DNA of 64,000 nt. It comes from an uncultured Collinsella sp. (GTDB lineage: Bacteria > Actinomycetota > Coriobacteriia > Coriobacteriales > Coriobacteriaceae). The DNA is taken from contig CABRHW010000002.1 of the NCBI GenBank assembly GCA_902470765.1, forward strand, positions 1-64,000, in the 5' to 3' direction. Positions 47,532-59,343 of this stretch are shown here, piece after piece. The notes under the pieces are model-generated. The model saw nothing but the letters and a program-made list of their open reading frames with translations. It ran no database searches and was not told where the DNA came from. Positions within the stretch are counted from its first letter, which is position 1, and every line of letters starts with the position of its first letter. The translations under genes were made by a program, and so were the position numbers.

Positions 47532-48082
47532 GCTACCTCCCTCAAAAAAGCGCACCCGTTGGGGCGCGCTTTGAACTTCTTGCTGCATTCGATTCTACCG
47601 ATTCGGCCGGCAAAAACCACCCCCGCGTGAGGTTTGCTCTGGGTATAAAGTCGCGAGAAGAGATAGCGCACCGCGGGGCCTACGACCAGCAGCTGCAGGG
47701 GCATGGCCATCACGACGTTGCGCAGTACGTTTTTTGCCCAGAGCTGCGGGAAGGCAGCGACGGGCGCACCATGCATCATGGATATCGCGGCGCCGTAGCA
47801 GCTCATATAAGGCACCATCAGGCACACCATAAAGACGGATTTCATGATGATACGGCTGCGCCACTCGCGCATACTGAACACGCGGTTGGAAAGCGGGCCG
47901 GCATAGAACACGTCGCCCATCAGCGCCACCAGGAAGCCCGGAACGAAGCCGGAAATGGCGCTCATGAGGCTCTGCGGCGACAGCCCGCCCGCCAAAACGG
48001 CGGCGTTGTACACGGACATGCCGGCGACCATCAGTGCGCACATAACGATAGTGAACTTTTCTTGCTGGATTTTGTTGATCAT
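47492..48082 (-). CDS. DUF2798-like membrane protein, extended C-terminus
   Basis: Small membrane protein of 196 aa with about four helices (QEKFTIVMCALMVAGMSVYNA, ISGFVPGFLVALMGDVFYAG, SVFMVCLMVPYMSCYGAAI, VVMAMPLQLLVVGPAVRYLF), resembling DUF2798. After RYLFSRLYTQ the frame continues ~45 residues with no family features, through a terminator hairpin, and ends 40 bp inside yitT. The true family end is probably near residue 150, so a lost stop codon is likely. The ATG at 48082 follows AGGAGG, which lies in a hairpin. Confidence 0.7.
   Translation of the reverse strand: MINKIQQEKFTIVMCALMVAGMSVYNAAVLAGGLSPQSLMSAISGFVPGFLVALMGDVFYAGPLSNRVFSMREWRSRIIMKSVFMVCLMVPYMSCYGAAISMMHGAPVAAFPQLWAKNVLRNVVMAMPLQLLVVGPAVRYLFSRLYTQSKPHAGVVFAGRIGRIECSKKFKARPNGCAFLREVAWHIVWTSSAFFR
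47540..47573 (-). terminator. Terminator or attenuator before yitT
   Basis: AAAGCGCGCC pairs with GGGTGCGCTTT and is followed by TTTTTTGA on the minus strand. It is inside the DUF2798-like frame and 9 bp from the yitT ribosome site. Confidence 0.7.
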
Positions 48083-48150
48083 CTTGACCCTCCTGAAAAG
48101 GCCGGGTCAAAAGCGAGAAGCGCGTAAGCCCGGCCTGGACTTACGCGCTT
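48083..48150 (-). promoter_or_regulatory. Structured 5' leader with sequestered ribosome site
   Basis: On the minus strand, an 11-bp stem (AAGCGCGTAAG/CTTACGCGCTT) has the loop TCCAGGCCGGG. The loop GGCCGGG can pair with CCCGGCC downstream. TTGACCC can instead pair with GGGTCAA, closing a hairpin over AGGAGG. The two pairings share the same CCCGG bases and compete, as in translational riboswitches. Confidence 0.5.
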
Positions 48151-48415
48151 GCTACTCAACCATGAGGGATTCTACAACATCGTGGTCATGGGTCCGAGAA
48201 ACTCCACAAGAAGGGGGCTGAAGGCCAGCGAACACTTTGCGCTCGGCGATTTATTACAATCCGAGGTTGCGCCGTATTTCCATCAATCCTCCCGCTGCTG
48301 GACCGGCACTTCTATTTAGATGTTTTGCCGTTTCCGGCATTTTTTCTCAATAGCTTTAAAACGACAGCGCATAAGTGGCGAAAGTGCACAAGAAACTTTT
48401 TAGCAGCACTCGTCA

Positions 48416-48590
48416 GACGCTACAACGGCAGGGTGAATTTCGCCGCGGGCGCGAGCGGCTCGGTGCGGAAGATTTGCCTGACAGTAGCCTCGTACTCACC
48501 GGCCTTGGGCACTTTCCGGGCCACGCGCGACGAAGACGTCGACGAGCCGATCTCACTGCTATAGCGTCGTCGCCGCAAAACGTTTTCCCG
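48416..48590 (-). pseudogene. Possible gene remnant
   Basis: An open frame of ~57 codons without a start, ending in TAG, has coding-like composition; near its end it reads KAGEYEATVRQIFRTEP. No family recognised. The rest of the 48151-48665 gap shows nothing else. Confidence 0.25.
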
Positions 48591-48665
48591 CACCGTTACA
48601 CGGCAAGCCAGTTACCGTATCAACAGCGCGGCACATCCAGCGCCACGCCCCATTCTCAGCAAAGC

Positions 48666-48723
48666 GGGCTGTTTTCCTGCATAATCACCCTCTCCGCAGG
48701 GGTCAAGTGCAGGAAAACAGCCC
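48666..48723. repeat. 58-bp palindromic element, family Q copy 1
   Basis: 16-bp perfect arms (GGGCTGTTTTCCTGCA and inverse) and a 26-nt loop TAATCACCCTCTC...GGGGTCAAG. Copy 2 is at 54235. Confidence 0.9.
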
Positions 48724-48780
48724 TCGATCAAACGAGATGCCCATACTTGTTCGCGTCATGAAACGACGTGTTCAATCCTG

Positions 48781-49989
48781 CTACGCCATAAGACGCGAAC
48801 GCCTCTCGAAGCTCGCGCATATTAGCAACGCGCATACGCCCGCGCCCGTGCCCAACAGGAGCATGACATCGTAGCTGCCCGTCGCATCGCGCACAAATCC
48901 AGCAAGCGAGATAAACAACGCATACGACATCGACACCGACATAGTGACCTTTGAGAACACTGCAGCGTAGCGTTCCTTGGACACGCGTTGTGCAATGAGA
49001 GCGATCCCGACCGTGTGCAGCGAAGAAGAGGCACCAAAAAGCAGGGCGGCAAGCAGAGCAATCGGCTCAGCAACCCCCGCGATCGTCAACAACCCGTATC
49101 CCGCTATGCAGATAACGATGCACGCTACCGTGGCGCGAATCGCCCCGATCCGATCGGCAAGGGCGCCAAGCACCGTCTTGAACACCACGTTGGCAATCAT
49201 GACCGCAGAGACCATCAACGACGCAAAGCCAAGCGAATAGCCCACATCCTGACCAAAAACAGAAAGGTGCGAGCCCAGGCACCCCATCAACGTAAAGCAG
49301 CACGCCAGAGCAATCAGCGGAACCGTCACGTGGAAACCCGACGTATTGGAGGCGGAGCCAGGCTCCTTGCCACTCCCTTTCACAAAACGCTCGTCACCCG
49401 TGCGCATCGTCACAGCGGCAGGAAACGCCAACAACGCGAAGATAAGCCCAATGACCCTAAAGCCCGAACGAAACCCCACGCTTTCGATCAACATACTGCA
49501 AACCGGGTTAGCAACCGCCCCAATCACTCCGCTGCATCCCATGGCGATACCCGTGACCACGCCGTTGCGCGCTCCGAACCAGGTTTGCAGCACATAGGTG
49601 ACAGGCAGGGTCGAAAAGCACGAAATGCCAACGCCCATCACCGCCGCAGCGACATAGTACTGGTAGATGCTCGTCAATGAGCCCATGATCGCAAATGAGG
49701 CTGCGACGAGCGCCGAGCCCGCTCCCATAACAACATTGATGGGCACCCGACCGAGCAGACGCGAAACAAACAGCGTCGTGAAGGCCGTCGCGATATTCGC
49801 CAACGTCATCACGATCGAGAATTCACCGACGCCGATCGATAAGTCGGCAACAATCGAGGTAGTGAAGATGCCCAGGCAGTCGTTGACCAAGCCGACCGAG
49901 CAGCCAAAGCAAATACAGCATCGCACCAACATGCCGAGGCGGCGGGAACGTCCCGCCGCCTCATGTCCGTGCGCCGTGGCGCTAGACAT
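48781..49989 (-). CDS. MFS transporter
   Basis: Membrane transporter of 402 aa with 12 helices, related to the oxalate/formate-antiporter-like branch of the major facilitator superfamily. Features are GLVNDCLGIFTTSI in TM1, LLGRVPIN in loop 2-3 and GARNGVVTGIAMGCSGVIGAVANP in TM4-5. The substrate is unknown. Its ATG (49989) overlaps the bglA stop, so it is translationally coupled as the last gene of the beta-glucoside operon; a second ATG six bases upstream is possible. An export role for products of that pathway is inference. Confidence 0.85.
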   Translation of the reverse strand: MSSATAHGHEAAGRSRRLGMLVRCCICFGCSVGLVNDCLGIFTTSIVADLSIGVGEFSIVMTLANIATAFTTLFVSRLLGRVPINVVMGAGSALVAASFAIMGSLTSIYQYYVAAAVMGVGISCFSTLPVTYVLQTWFGARNGVVTGIAMGCSGVIGAVANPVCSMLIESVGFRSGFRVIGLIFALLAFPAAVTMRTGDERFVKGSGKEPGSASNTSGFHVTVPLIALACCFTLMGCLGSHLSVFGQDVGYSLGFASLMVSAVMIANVVFKTVLGALADRIGAIRATVACIVICIAGYGLLTIAGVAEPIALLAALLFGASSSLHTVGIALIAQRVSKERYAAVFSKVTMSVSMSYALFISLAGFVRDATGSYDVMLLLGTGAGVCALLICASFERRSRLMA

Positions 49990-51460
49990 CGGCATCACCA
50001 AGGTCGGTGCCGTTACTTTCAATCACACGTCTATACCAATGGAACGAGTCCTTACGATAACGGTCCAGCGTACCGTTACCCCGCTCGTCGCAATCGACGT
50101 AGATGAAACCGTAGCGCTTCTTGAACTCACCGGTGCCTAGGCTCACGATGTCCATAGCCGTCCACGTCGTATAGCCGATGAGGTCGACGCCGTCCTCAAG
50201 TGCCAAAGCCATCTGCTCGATATGACGACGCAGGTAGTCGATACGATAGTCGTCATGCACCGTATACGATCCCTTGCCGTCGGGAACAAGCTCGTCCACC
50301 GCACCGATGCCGTTTTCCACGATAAGCAGGGGCACCTGGTAGCGATCGTACAGGCATCCGAGCGTATAGCGCAGACCCATGGCGTCGATGCCCCAACCCC
50401 ACTGGGTAACAGGCAGGTACGGATTGCGCACACCCGACGTCATATTGCCCAGCGACTGCTCCTCCGCGTCGTGCGTGGTAAGCGCGGTCGTCCCATAGTA
50501 AGAGAAGCTGATGAAGTCCACGTGGCCGTCGTGAATCTGCTCCAGATCCCCCTCCTCTATGACGAGGTCGACCCCCAACTCCTTGAAGACGCGCTTCATA
50601 TAGTACGGATACATGCCCTTTACCTGCACGTCCGTAACGAAGTGATTCTCGAGCTGCGTGCGCTGGTGCGCATACATCACGTCCTCGGGGTCACATGTGA
50701 ACGGGTAGTAGATTGACGCGGTGATCATCGTTCCGAAGCGATATCGATCATCGATTTTGCGACCGATCTGCACGGCGCGGGCGCTCGCCACAAACAAGTG
50801 GTGCAAGGCCTGATAACGCTGCACCGGATCGTCAACTTGATCAGCAAAGCAAGTCGTGCCTTCGTGGATAATGCCCGCATGATGCCAGTTGCCCGTGCGA
50901 CGCGTCATGATATTCAGCTCGTTGAACATGAGCCAATAAGTCACGAGCCCGCTATAACGCGTGAACACGATCTCGCAGAACTGCGTAAAGTAGTCAATCA
51001 TGCGTCGATCCGCCCAACCGTTGAATTCCTTTGTAAAGGCGAGTGGTTGGTCGTTGTGACAAAGCGTCACAATGGGCTCGATGCCGCGCTCGCGCAGAGC
51101 GCAAAATACACGCTCGTAGTATGCCAGACCCTCCTCGATCGGGGCAGCATTCAAATCCGGAAGGATGCGCGTACAATTGATGGACATACGAAAGGCTTTA
51201 AGCCCCATCTCGGCCATCAGCTCGATATCCTCCTCGTAGCGGTGGTAGAAATCCACCGCTCGATGCGAGGGGTAATCCTCCCCTTCGGGCATATCGAGCA
51301 GGATGCGGCGCGATTCGTCGATGCTACCGCGCGTCAGGCAGTCTGCGATGCTCGGCACCTTGCCGTCCACATCCCAAGCGCCCTCGCACTGGTTGGCCGC
51401 CACCGCGGAACCCCACAGGAACCCTTCGGGAAACGCATTGATGTTCGTCATGTTCGTCAT
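49982..51460 (-). CDS. bglA: 6-phospho-beta-glucosidase, GH1
   Basis: Cytoplasmic glycosidase of 492 aa in family GH1. It cleaves phosphorylated beta-glucosides delivered by the PTS. Acid/base Glu181 is in MFNELN, and nucleophile Glu382 is in LIVENGIG. The N-terminal FLWGSAVAANQCEGA is typical. KKRYGFIYVD near the C-terminus matches the phosphate-binding segment of 6-phospho enzymes (usually SKRYG). It starts five bases after the bglP stop and overlaps the MFS gene. Confidence 0.93.
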   Translation of the reverse strand: MTNMTNINAFPEGFLWGSAVAANQCEGAWDVDGKVPSIADCLTRGSIDESRRILLDMPEGEDYPSHRAVDFYHRYEEDIELMAEMGLKAFRMSINCTRILPDLNAAPIEEGLAYYERVFCALRERGIEPIVTLCHNDQPLAFTKEFNGWADRRMIDYFTQFCEIVFTRYSGLVTYWLMFNELNIMTRRTGNWHHAGIIHEGTTCFADQVDDPVQRYQALHHLFVASARAVQIGRKIDDRYRFGTMITASIYYPFTCDPEDVMYAHQRTQLENHFVTDVQVKGMYPYYMKRVFKELGVDLVIEEGDLEQIHDGHVDFISFSYYGTTALTTHDAEEQSLGNMTSGVRNPYLPVTQWGWGIDAMGLRYTLGCLYDRYQVPLLIVENGIGAVDELVPDGKGSYTVHDDYRIDYLRRHIEQMALALEDGVDLIGYTTWTAMDIVSLGTGEFKKRYGFIYVDCDERGNGTLDRYRKDSFHWYRRVIESNGTDLGDADV

Positions 51461-51465
51461 TCCCG

Positions 51466-52896
51466 TTACTCGACTACGGTCGAGCCGTCGGCCACGGAGT
51501 CAGCCGCCTTCTTCTCAGGCTTATACAGCAGCCAAGCGGAGATGAACGTCACAACCGCGCCGATCACCACGGCGATGCACATGTTGAGAAGATTGTTAGG
51601 CTTGTCGCCGATATAGACCGCCAGACCGAGCAGGTTCGAGCCACCATAGGAATAGCGAAGGATACCCGTAATGCCGCAATACAGGCCTCCGCAAAGATTG
51701 CCGATCATAACCGCCATAAGCGGGGTCTTGAGCTTGAGGTTCACGCCGTACAGTGCAGGCTCGGTGACGCCGCCCACGAGCGCGGTAATTGCGGAGCCCA
51801 TGGCGTTCGAACGAAGCTCGGGATCAAACTTGGACTTCAGGCTCACGACGAGCGAGGCAATGCCCTCATTCATATTGGAAACGAGCTGCTGCGCGCCGAA
51901 GATAGGATCGAAGCCCATGGTTGCGAAGGACTGGGTGACAAAGGGGATCATGGCGGTGTGCATACCCGTCATGACCAAGAGCGGGTGCAAGCAGCAGAGA
52001 ATACCGATAGCGAGGAATCCGATGGTGTTGTAGACCCACATGATGAAGTCGGCCATGTAGTTGCCGAGGAAGCCGCCGAGCGGACCGATGACGCACAGCG
52101 TGATCGGGGCCATCACGAGCAGGGTGAGCATCGGCTCAAGCATGCTGCGAATGGGCGCAGGGGAAATCTTCGCCATAAAGCGCTCGACATACCCGCAAAC
52201 AAACATTGTAATAATCATAGGGATAACGGTGCTCGCGTACTTGAACCCCGTGATGGGAATTCCGTAAACCGAACCCGGAGCACCGTCGGCAACCATCTGC
52301 ACGAAGGTGGGGTGCACGAGCATGCCGCCCAGGATGATGCCAATGCCGACGTTTGCCCCAAACTTCTTGGCGCCCGTCACGCCAATAGCGATGGGCAGGA
52401 AATAAAAGGCGGCGTCCGAAACGAAATTCAAGGTCACGTACGTGGGATCCGTCACAGGCAAACCGAGCTGAGCCGCCAACACAAGAACGACCTTGATCAT
52501 ACCTGAACCCATAAGCAGGGGAATAAGAGGCGTGATGCAGCCGGAAATACCGGAGATCACCGCGTTGAGCGAAAAGCGCTTCTTTGAGCGCGCCATGTCT
52601 CCATCAAGGTTTTCCTCAACGGCGTCGGCAGCCTCCATGCCGTGCTCGGCGCAAATCGCCGCATAGGCGTCGGCAACATCCGGTCCGATGATCACCTGAT
52701 ACTGCTCACCCGACCACTGCGAGCCCATAACGCCCGAGATCGCCTCGATCTTGCCCTTCTCGACAAGACCTCGATCTTTGACAGTGAAGCGAAGGCGGGT
52801 CACGCAATGCGAAAACCACGTGATGTTATCCTTGCCGCCCATAAGGCCCACGATATCGTGGGAAAGCGCGGCGAACTTGTTGTTCTTTCGTGCCAT
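51466..52896 (-). CDS. bglP: Beta-glucoside PTS transporter subunit IIBC
   Basis: PTS permease of 476 aa. IIB is N-terminal with the phosphorylated Cys31 in FSHCVTRLRF; the IIC domain follows (about 105-460, ten helices, GMHTAMIPFVTQ). No IIA is fused, so a separate IIA protein is needed. Specificity for beta-glucosides is inferred from the adjacent GH1 enzyme and LicT-type antiterminator. The ATG at 52896 follows TTGGAGG. Controlled by the RAT/terminator in its leader. Confidence 0.92.
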   Translation of the reverse strand: MARKNNKFAALSHDIVGLMGGKDNITWFSHCVTRLRFTVKDRGLVEKGKIEAISGVMGSQWSGEQYQVIIGPDVADAYAAICAEHGMEAADAVEENLDGDMARSKKRFSLNAVISGISGCITPLIPLLMGSGMIKVVLVLAAQLGLPVTDPTYVTLNFVSDAAFYFLPIAIGVTGAKKFGANVGIGIILGGMLVHPTFVQMVADGAPGSVYGIPITGFKYASTVIPMIITMFVCGYVERFMAKISPAPIRSMLEPMLTLLVMAPITLCVIGPLGGFLGNYMADFIMWVYNTIGFLAIGILCCLHPLLVMTGMHTAMIPFVTQSFATMGFDPIFGAQQLVSNMNEGIASLVVSLKSKFDPELRSNAMGSAITALVGGVTEPALYGVNLKLKTPLMAVMIGNLCGGLYCGITGILRYSYGGSNLLGLAVYIGDKPNNLLNMCIAVVIGAVVTFISAWLLYKPEKKAADSVADGSTVVE

Positions 52897-52973
52897 GGAA
52901 TCCTCCAAACGAATCCAACTTCCATTTCAATATCTCGTAAAGCCACACGGCGTGCACTACCGCGATGCTTCCT

Positions 52974-53022
52974 AAAAAAGAAACCTCCAGACTGCAGCGA
53001 ATCTTCGTTGCGTCCTGGAGGT
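52974..53022 (-). terminator. Regulated terminator in bglP leader
   Basis: ACCTCCAG pairs with CTGGAGGT, followed by TTCTTTTTT on the minus strand. Its left arm overlaps the last three bases of the RAT, so antiterminator binding blocks the hairpin. Confidence 0.9.
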
Positions 53023-53048
53023 AAAGCCCGCATTACCGGTCACAATCC
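53020..53048 (-). promoter_or_regulatory. Ribonucleic antiterminator (RAT) of bglP
   Basis: The minus strand reads GGATTGTGACCGG...GGGCTTTACC (29 nt), matching the BglG/LicT-family RAT consensus GGATTGTTACTG...GCAGGCAAAACC at its diagnostic ends. Confidence 0.88.
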
Positions 53049-53098
53049 TCATGGGATATATGATTTCAACGAGCGCAGAGGCGCAGCCACTGCGGGCA

Positions 53099-53938
53099 TC
53101 ACAACGTGCCTGTACCAGACCTCTTCCCCTTACAGAGACGTACGATATGCATGATGAGATAAGCGAGTTCCTCATCGGAGAGAAAGATACCCAAGGCCTG
53201 CTCAAGGTAGGTGCCAACATGGGTCGCGCTACGCGCGGCATCGGGATAAAGCGCTCGGAGGGACTCGTAGAGCCCCTCGTTTTCCTGGACCGCATCTTCA
53301 GAGTCCTGGCAGCGCTTGATGAGGTAGTGCATATGCGAAACGAATCGCGCGTAGCTAAATTCATCGCGATCGATGGAAACGGCAAGGTCGCGCTCGATAA
53401 GAGTCACGATGCGCTCGATATGCTGCTCGTTCGACTCGGCGCGTGCTCCGGCCTCGCGGGCCTCGGCCCCGATAATATGCAGCGCGATGTAAAACGACTC
53501 CTCTTCGGGAAGAGCAATGCGAAGATCGGCTCGAATAAGCTCGACGGCGTAGCGTCCGACCTGGACCTCACGCTCGAACAGATGCTGCAAATCCTGCGTA
53601 ATGGGCAAATTAAAGCTCATCTGCTGAATAGCGCGCTGGATGGCAAAGTTGATGTGATCGGCGAGGGTAAAAACGATATTCGGACTCAGCGTTACCGGAA
53701 GCGTCTTTTTTGCGTAGTCGACAATGCGGTCGGCAGCGTTGAGGACCTCAACAGGAATATCCTGCACCATCTGGGCGTATGCTTCGCTTACACCGTAGAA
53801 GGTCTTGTCGATCTCGGACAGGCTGATCTCATAGGGCGGCCGCTTGAAGCCGATGCCCTTTCCGAAGGCCACAACCTCGGTGCCCGTGCTATCCAAGCAC
53901 AGGGACACGTTGTTGTTGATGTTCTTAATGACCTTCAC
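53099..53938 (-). CDS. licT: BglG/LicT-family transcriptional antiterminator
   Basis: RNA-binding antiterminator of 279 aa. The N-terminal CAT domain (MKVIKNINNNVSLCLD, residues 1-55) binds RAT RNA. Two PTS regulation domains follow (about 70-165 and 175-275) with conserved His in LADHIN, LHIIG and SHMHYL. Phosphorylation through the PTS and BglP should switch it on when beta-glucosides are present. The ATG at 53938 follows AAGGAAGGG. A second RAT and terminator upstream suggest it also controls itself. Confidence 0.94.
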   Translation of the reverse strand: MKVIKNINNNVSLCLDSTGTEVVAFGKGIGFKRPPYEISLSEIDKTFYGVSEAYAQMVQDIPVEVLNAADRIVDYAKKTLPVTLSPNIVFTLADHINFAIQRAIQQMSFNLPITQDLQHLFEREVQVGRYAVELIRADLRIALPEEESFYIALHIIGAEAREAGARAESNEQHIERIVTLIERDLAVSIDRDEFSYARFVSHMHYLIKRCQDSEDAVQENEGLYESLRALYPDAARSATHVGTYLEQALGIFLSDEELAYLIMHIVRLCKGKRSGTGTL

Positions 53939-53992
53939 AGCTGCCCTTCCTTGTCACTCATCGTCGATTTCCCCGCATGGCAGAATCGAGGC

Positions 53993-54045
53993 ATAAAAAA
54001 ACCGAGACCCAAGCCAAAGCGGAAACTCTGGCAAGTGAAGCCTCG
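53993..54045 (-). terminator. Regulated terminator in licT leader
   Basis: CCGAGgC...TTGCCA on the left pairs with TGGC...gtCTCGG, followed by TTTTTTT on the minus strand. It overlaps the 3' end of a RAT-like site. Confidence 0.75.
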
Positions 54046-54059
54046 GACGAGTAACAACC
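54030..54059 (-). promoter_or_regulatory. RAT-like site in licT leader
   Basis: The minus strand reads GGTTGTTACTCG...CACTTGCC, close to the RAT consensus start GGATTGTTACT and end (G)CC. Position before a terminator supports autoregulation. Confidence 0.7.
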
Positions 54060-54234
54060 TTGCAGCTGCAGTAAAGACTAGCAGATGAGAAGTCACTTGC
54101 AAAAGACAGTGGATCTAATTAGCGGCAAACGGTCGATTTTTGTCTGTGAGCGGTAAATGGGGGCCGATTTGGGGAGCACAGGCGATGAAGAAATACGTCA
54201 TGTGACTCATTCTCAGACGGCGCTTCATCAAAAC

Positions 54235-54292
54235 GGGCTGTTTTCCTGCATAATCACCCTCTCAACAGGGGTCAAACACGGGAAAACAGCAC
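54235..54292. repeat. 58-bp palindromic element, family Q copy 2
   Basis: Same left arm and loop as 48666-48723; right arm has three changes. CATTCTCAG precedes both copies. It lies 33 bp from the prfB stop. Confidence 0.85.
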
Positions 54293-54325
54293 GGGGAACT
54301 TTCTGTGAGGTTATCCGAGCTGACC

Positions 54326-55461
54326 CTACTCCACATCGGCGTTGCCCGTTGCCCAGCGGTGATACCCGATCACAAACGGATCCAGGTCGCCGTCGTCGAG
54401 CACCGCCTCGACGTTGCTGGTCTCCACGCCCGTACGCAGATCCTTGACCATCTGGTACGGGTAGAGCACGTAGCTGCGAATCTGGTTGCCAAAACCAATC
54501 GTGGTCTTGGGTCCGCGGATCTCATCGAGCGCCTCGGCGCGCTTCTCGAGCTCAATCTCGTACAGACGAGCCTTGAGGATCTGCATGCACGCGGCCTTGT
54601 TCTGGATCTGGCTGCGCTCATTTTGGCAGGTAACCACAATGCCGCTCGGGAAATGCGTCACGCGCACGGCGGAGTCGGTAGTGTTGACGCCCTGACCGCC
54701 CGGGCCGCTCGCGTGGTACACGTCCACGCGGATGTCATCGGGACTGATTTCGATGTCGATATCATCGGGTAGCACGGGGATGACCTCGACGCCGGCAAAC
54801 GTGGTCTGGCGGCGCTTCTTGTCGTCGGTGGGGCTAATGCGAACCAAGCGGTGGACACCGGCCTCGGCGCGCAGCATGCCAAATGCGTCCTTGCCCTCGA
54901 CGGTAAAGGTCGCACGGTCAATGCCGATGACCTCGGCCGCGGGACAGTCGTTGATGGTGACCTTCCAGCCGCGACGCTGGCAGTACTTCATGTACATCTT
55001 AAAGAGCATGAAGGTCCAGTCCTGGGCCTCCAGACCACCCTGTCCGGGCTTGATGGTCACGATGGCATCGCCGTGATCGAACTCACCAGTAAACCAGCTC
55101 GAAAGCTCAAGCTCATCGATGGCACGGGCCAGGCGCTCAGCCGTGGCTGTAGCCTCCTCGCGAAGGGCGACGGCATCGGGGTCATCCCCCATCTCCTCGG
55201 CAAGCTCCAGCGCGGCGCGGGCATCGGAAAGCTCGCCCCGCGCGGTATCCACGGCAGCGATATCTTCCTTGGTACGCGCGATCTCCTCCATGGTGGCACG
55301 GGCGGCGTCGGCGTCATCCCAAAAGCCAGGGGCAACACTTTTGGCCTCGAGCTCGGTCACGCGCGTGCGCTTTTCGTCCAAATGGAGATACGACTCGACC
55401 TCGCCGAGCCGGTCCGCGAACGCGTCCAGCTCGGCGGGCGTTACCTCTAAAGCCTCAGCCA

Positions 55462-55462
<1 letters not shown>
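54326..55462 (-). CDS. prfB: Peptide chain release factor 2
   Basis: Release factor for UGA/UAA, 378 aa. The GGQ peptidyl-hydrolysis motif is in SGPGGQGVN (255-257). The stop-codon recognition tripeptide, SPF in typical RF2, reads SPT here (210-212, in RISPTDDKKRRQTTF). There is no programmed +1 frameshift: the frame is continuous from ATG 55462. That ATG overlaps the secA stop (TAATG), so the two are translationally coupled. Confidence 0.95.
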
Positions 55463-58269
<2,807 letters not shown>

Positions 58270-58398
58270 GTGGTTTTCCTTTTTGGCCATCGCCCACGCC
58301 GTGCAGCTGCGGGCGAGTTAAACACAGATGATTGTACTTTAGCCAAACAAGGCGCGGCCTATACGGTCGACCTCGACCGCCACGTAATAACTACGACC

Positions 58399-58530
58399 AA
58401 CCTGCCAAAAAGGGACAGGTTTATTTTGGCAGGTTTTATCTGGGCAAACGACGTATCCCCTGCCATTTGGTGCAAAGAAACCTGACCCCCATGCACCAAC
58501 TTGGTGCCGCGGGGTCAGGTTAGTTCGCAC
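58399..58530. repeat. REP-like repeats upstream of secA
   Basis: AACCTGCCAAAA...TTTTGGCAGGTT (58399-58436) is nearly identical to 38707-38745. A second module (58466-58530) has TTGGTGCAAAGAAACCTGACCCC and its inverse GGGGTCAGGTTAGTTCGCAC around ATGCACCAACTTGGTGC. Confidence 0.8.
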
Positions 58531-58537
58531 TAATAAA

Positions 58538-58577
58538 AAGAAAAGGGCCGCGCACCCAGATGGATACGCGGCCCTTT
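58538..58577 (-). terminator. Terminator of rpmE
   Basis: AAAGGGCCGCG pairs with CGCGGCCCTTT, followed by TTCTTTT on the minus strand, 35 bp after the stop. Confidence 0.85.
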
Positions 58578-58611
58578 AGCCATGAATGCGAGTGTTTGCT
58601 CGGCGAGCTAT

Positions 58612-59037
58612 TTACTCAGCAGCCTCGGTGGTCTCGGCCTCGGCAGCGGCCTCCTCGACGGGAGCCTCTGCGGGAGCCTCGGCGGCCTGCTTGGCAGCCT
58701 CCTCGGCAAACTTAGCGGCACGCTTAGCCTTCTCGGCAGCCTTAGCCTCAGCGGCGGCCTTGCGAGCGGCCTCGGCCTCAGCAGCCTTGGCGGCCTTGGC
58801 AGCCTTGGCCTCCTCGGCCTTCTTGAGCTGGGCGGCAGCGGCGCCACCGAACTTGTCGGCGAAGCGCTGGACGCGTCCACCGGTGTCGACGAACTTCTGC
58901 TGGCCGGTGTAGAACGGGTGGCACTCGTTGCAAAGCTCGACCTTCATCTCGGACACGGTAGCGTGCGTCTTGAAGGTGTTGCCGCAGGAGCACGTCACCG
59001 TGCACTCGACATACTGGGGATGGATACCCTGCTTCAT
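58612..59037 (-). CDS. rpmE: Ribosomal protein L31 with long Ala/Glu/Lys tail
   Basis: Large-subunit ribosomal protein of 141 aa; family members are ~70-90 aa. The first ~75 residues are a normal zinc-type L31 (MKQGIHPQYV, Cys16, Cys18, Cys36, Cys39, HPFYTGQQKFVDTGGRV). From about residue 75 an Ala/Glu/Lys-rich helix-forming tail of ~65 residues follows, ending in acidic ETTEAAE. The ATG at 59037 has AATAAGGAG upstream and a promoter at 59122-59150. Confidence 0.95.
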   Translation of the reverse strand: MKQGIHPQYVECTVTCSCGNTFKTHATVSEMKVELCNECHPFYTGQQKFVDTGGRVQRFADKFGGAAAAQLKKAEEAKAAKAAKAAEAEAARKAAAEAKAAEKAKRAAKFAEEAAKQAAEAPAEAPVEEAAAEAETTEAAE

Positions 59038-59121
59038 GGTAGGACTCCTTATTGGTCAGGCGCTGGTTACCGATCAGCGCATAAGGCGTCTTGGTTTCCG
59101 ACCAAGACAACAAACTCGGCT

Positions 59122-59150
59122 ATGGTACCACGGCGCCGCGTGTCCCACAA
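59122..59150 (-). promoter_or_regulatory. Candidate rpmE promoter
   Basis: On the minus strand TTGTGG (59145-59150) and TACCAT (59122-59127) are 17 bp apart, 85 bp upstream of the start. The remaining gap to 59343 holds a TACAAT (59276-59281) and GGTACA/TGTACC inverted pair (59274-59297) before the ACT gene. Confidence 0.5.
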
Positions 59151-59343
59151 AAGGTTCACGGTCTTTGTGCAATGCGATATGCCCAGCCGCCGCGAGCACG
59201 CACCCCATTGCCGCTAAACCCATGTTGCAGACGTGTAACGCCGCAGTAAGCACGCCCCTTTTGGCGCCAGACAGGTACAATGATGAACACTGTACCGTAG
59301 CGGAGCGCCCCGCGCGCGCCGCAACCACGCGAAAGGGTTTCCC

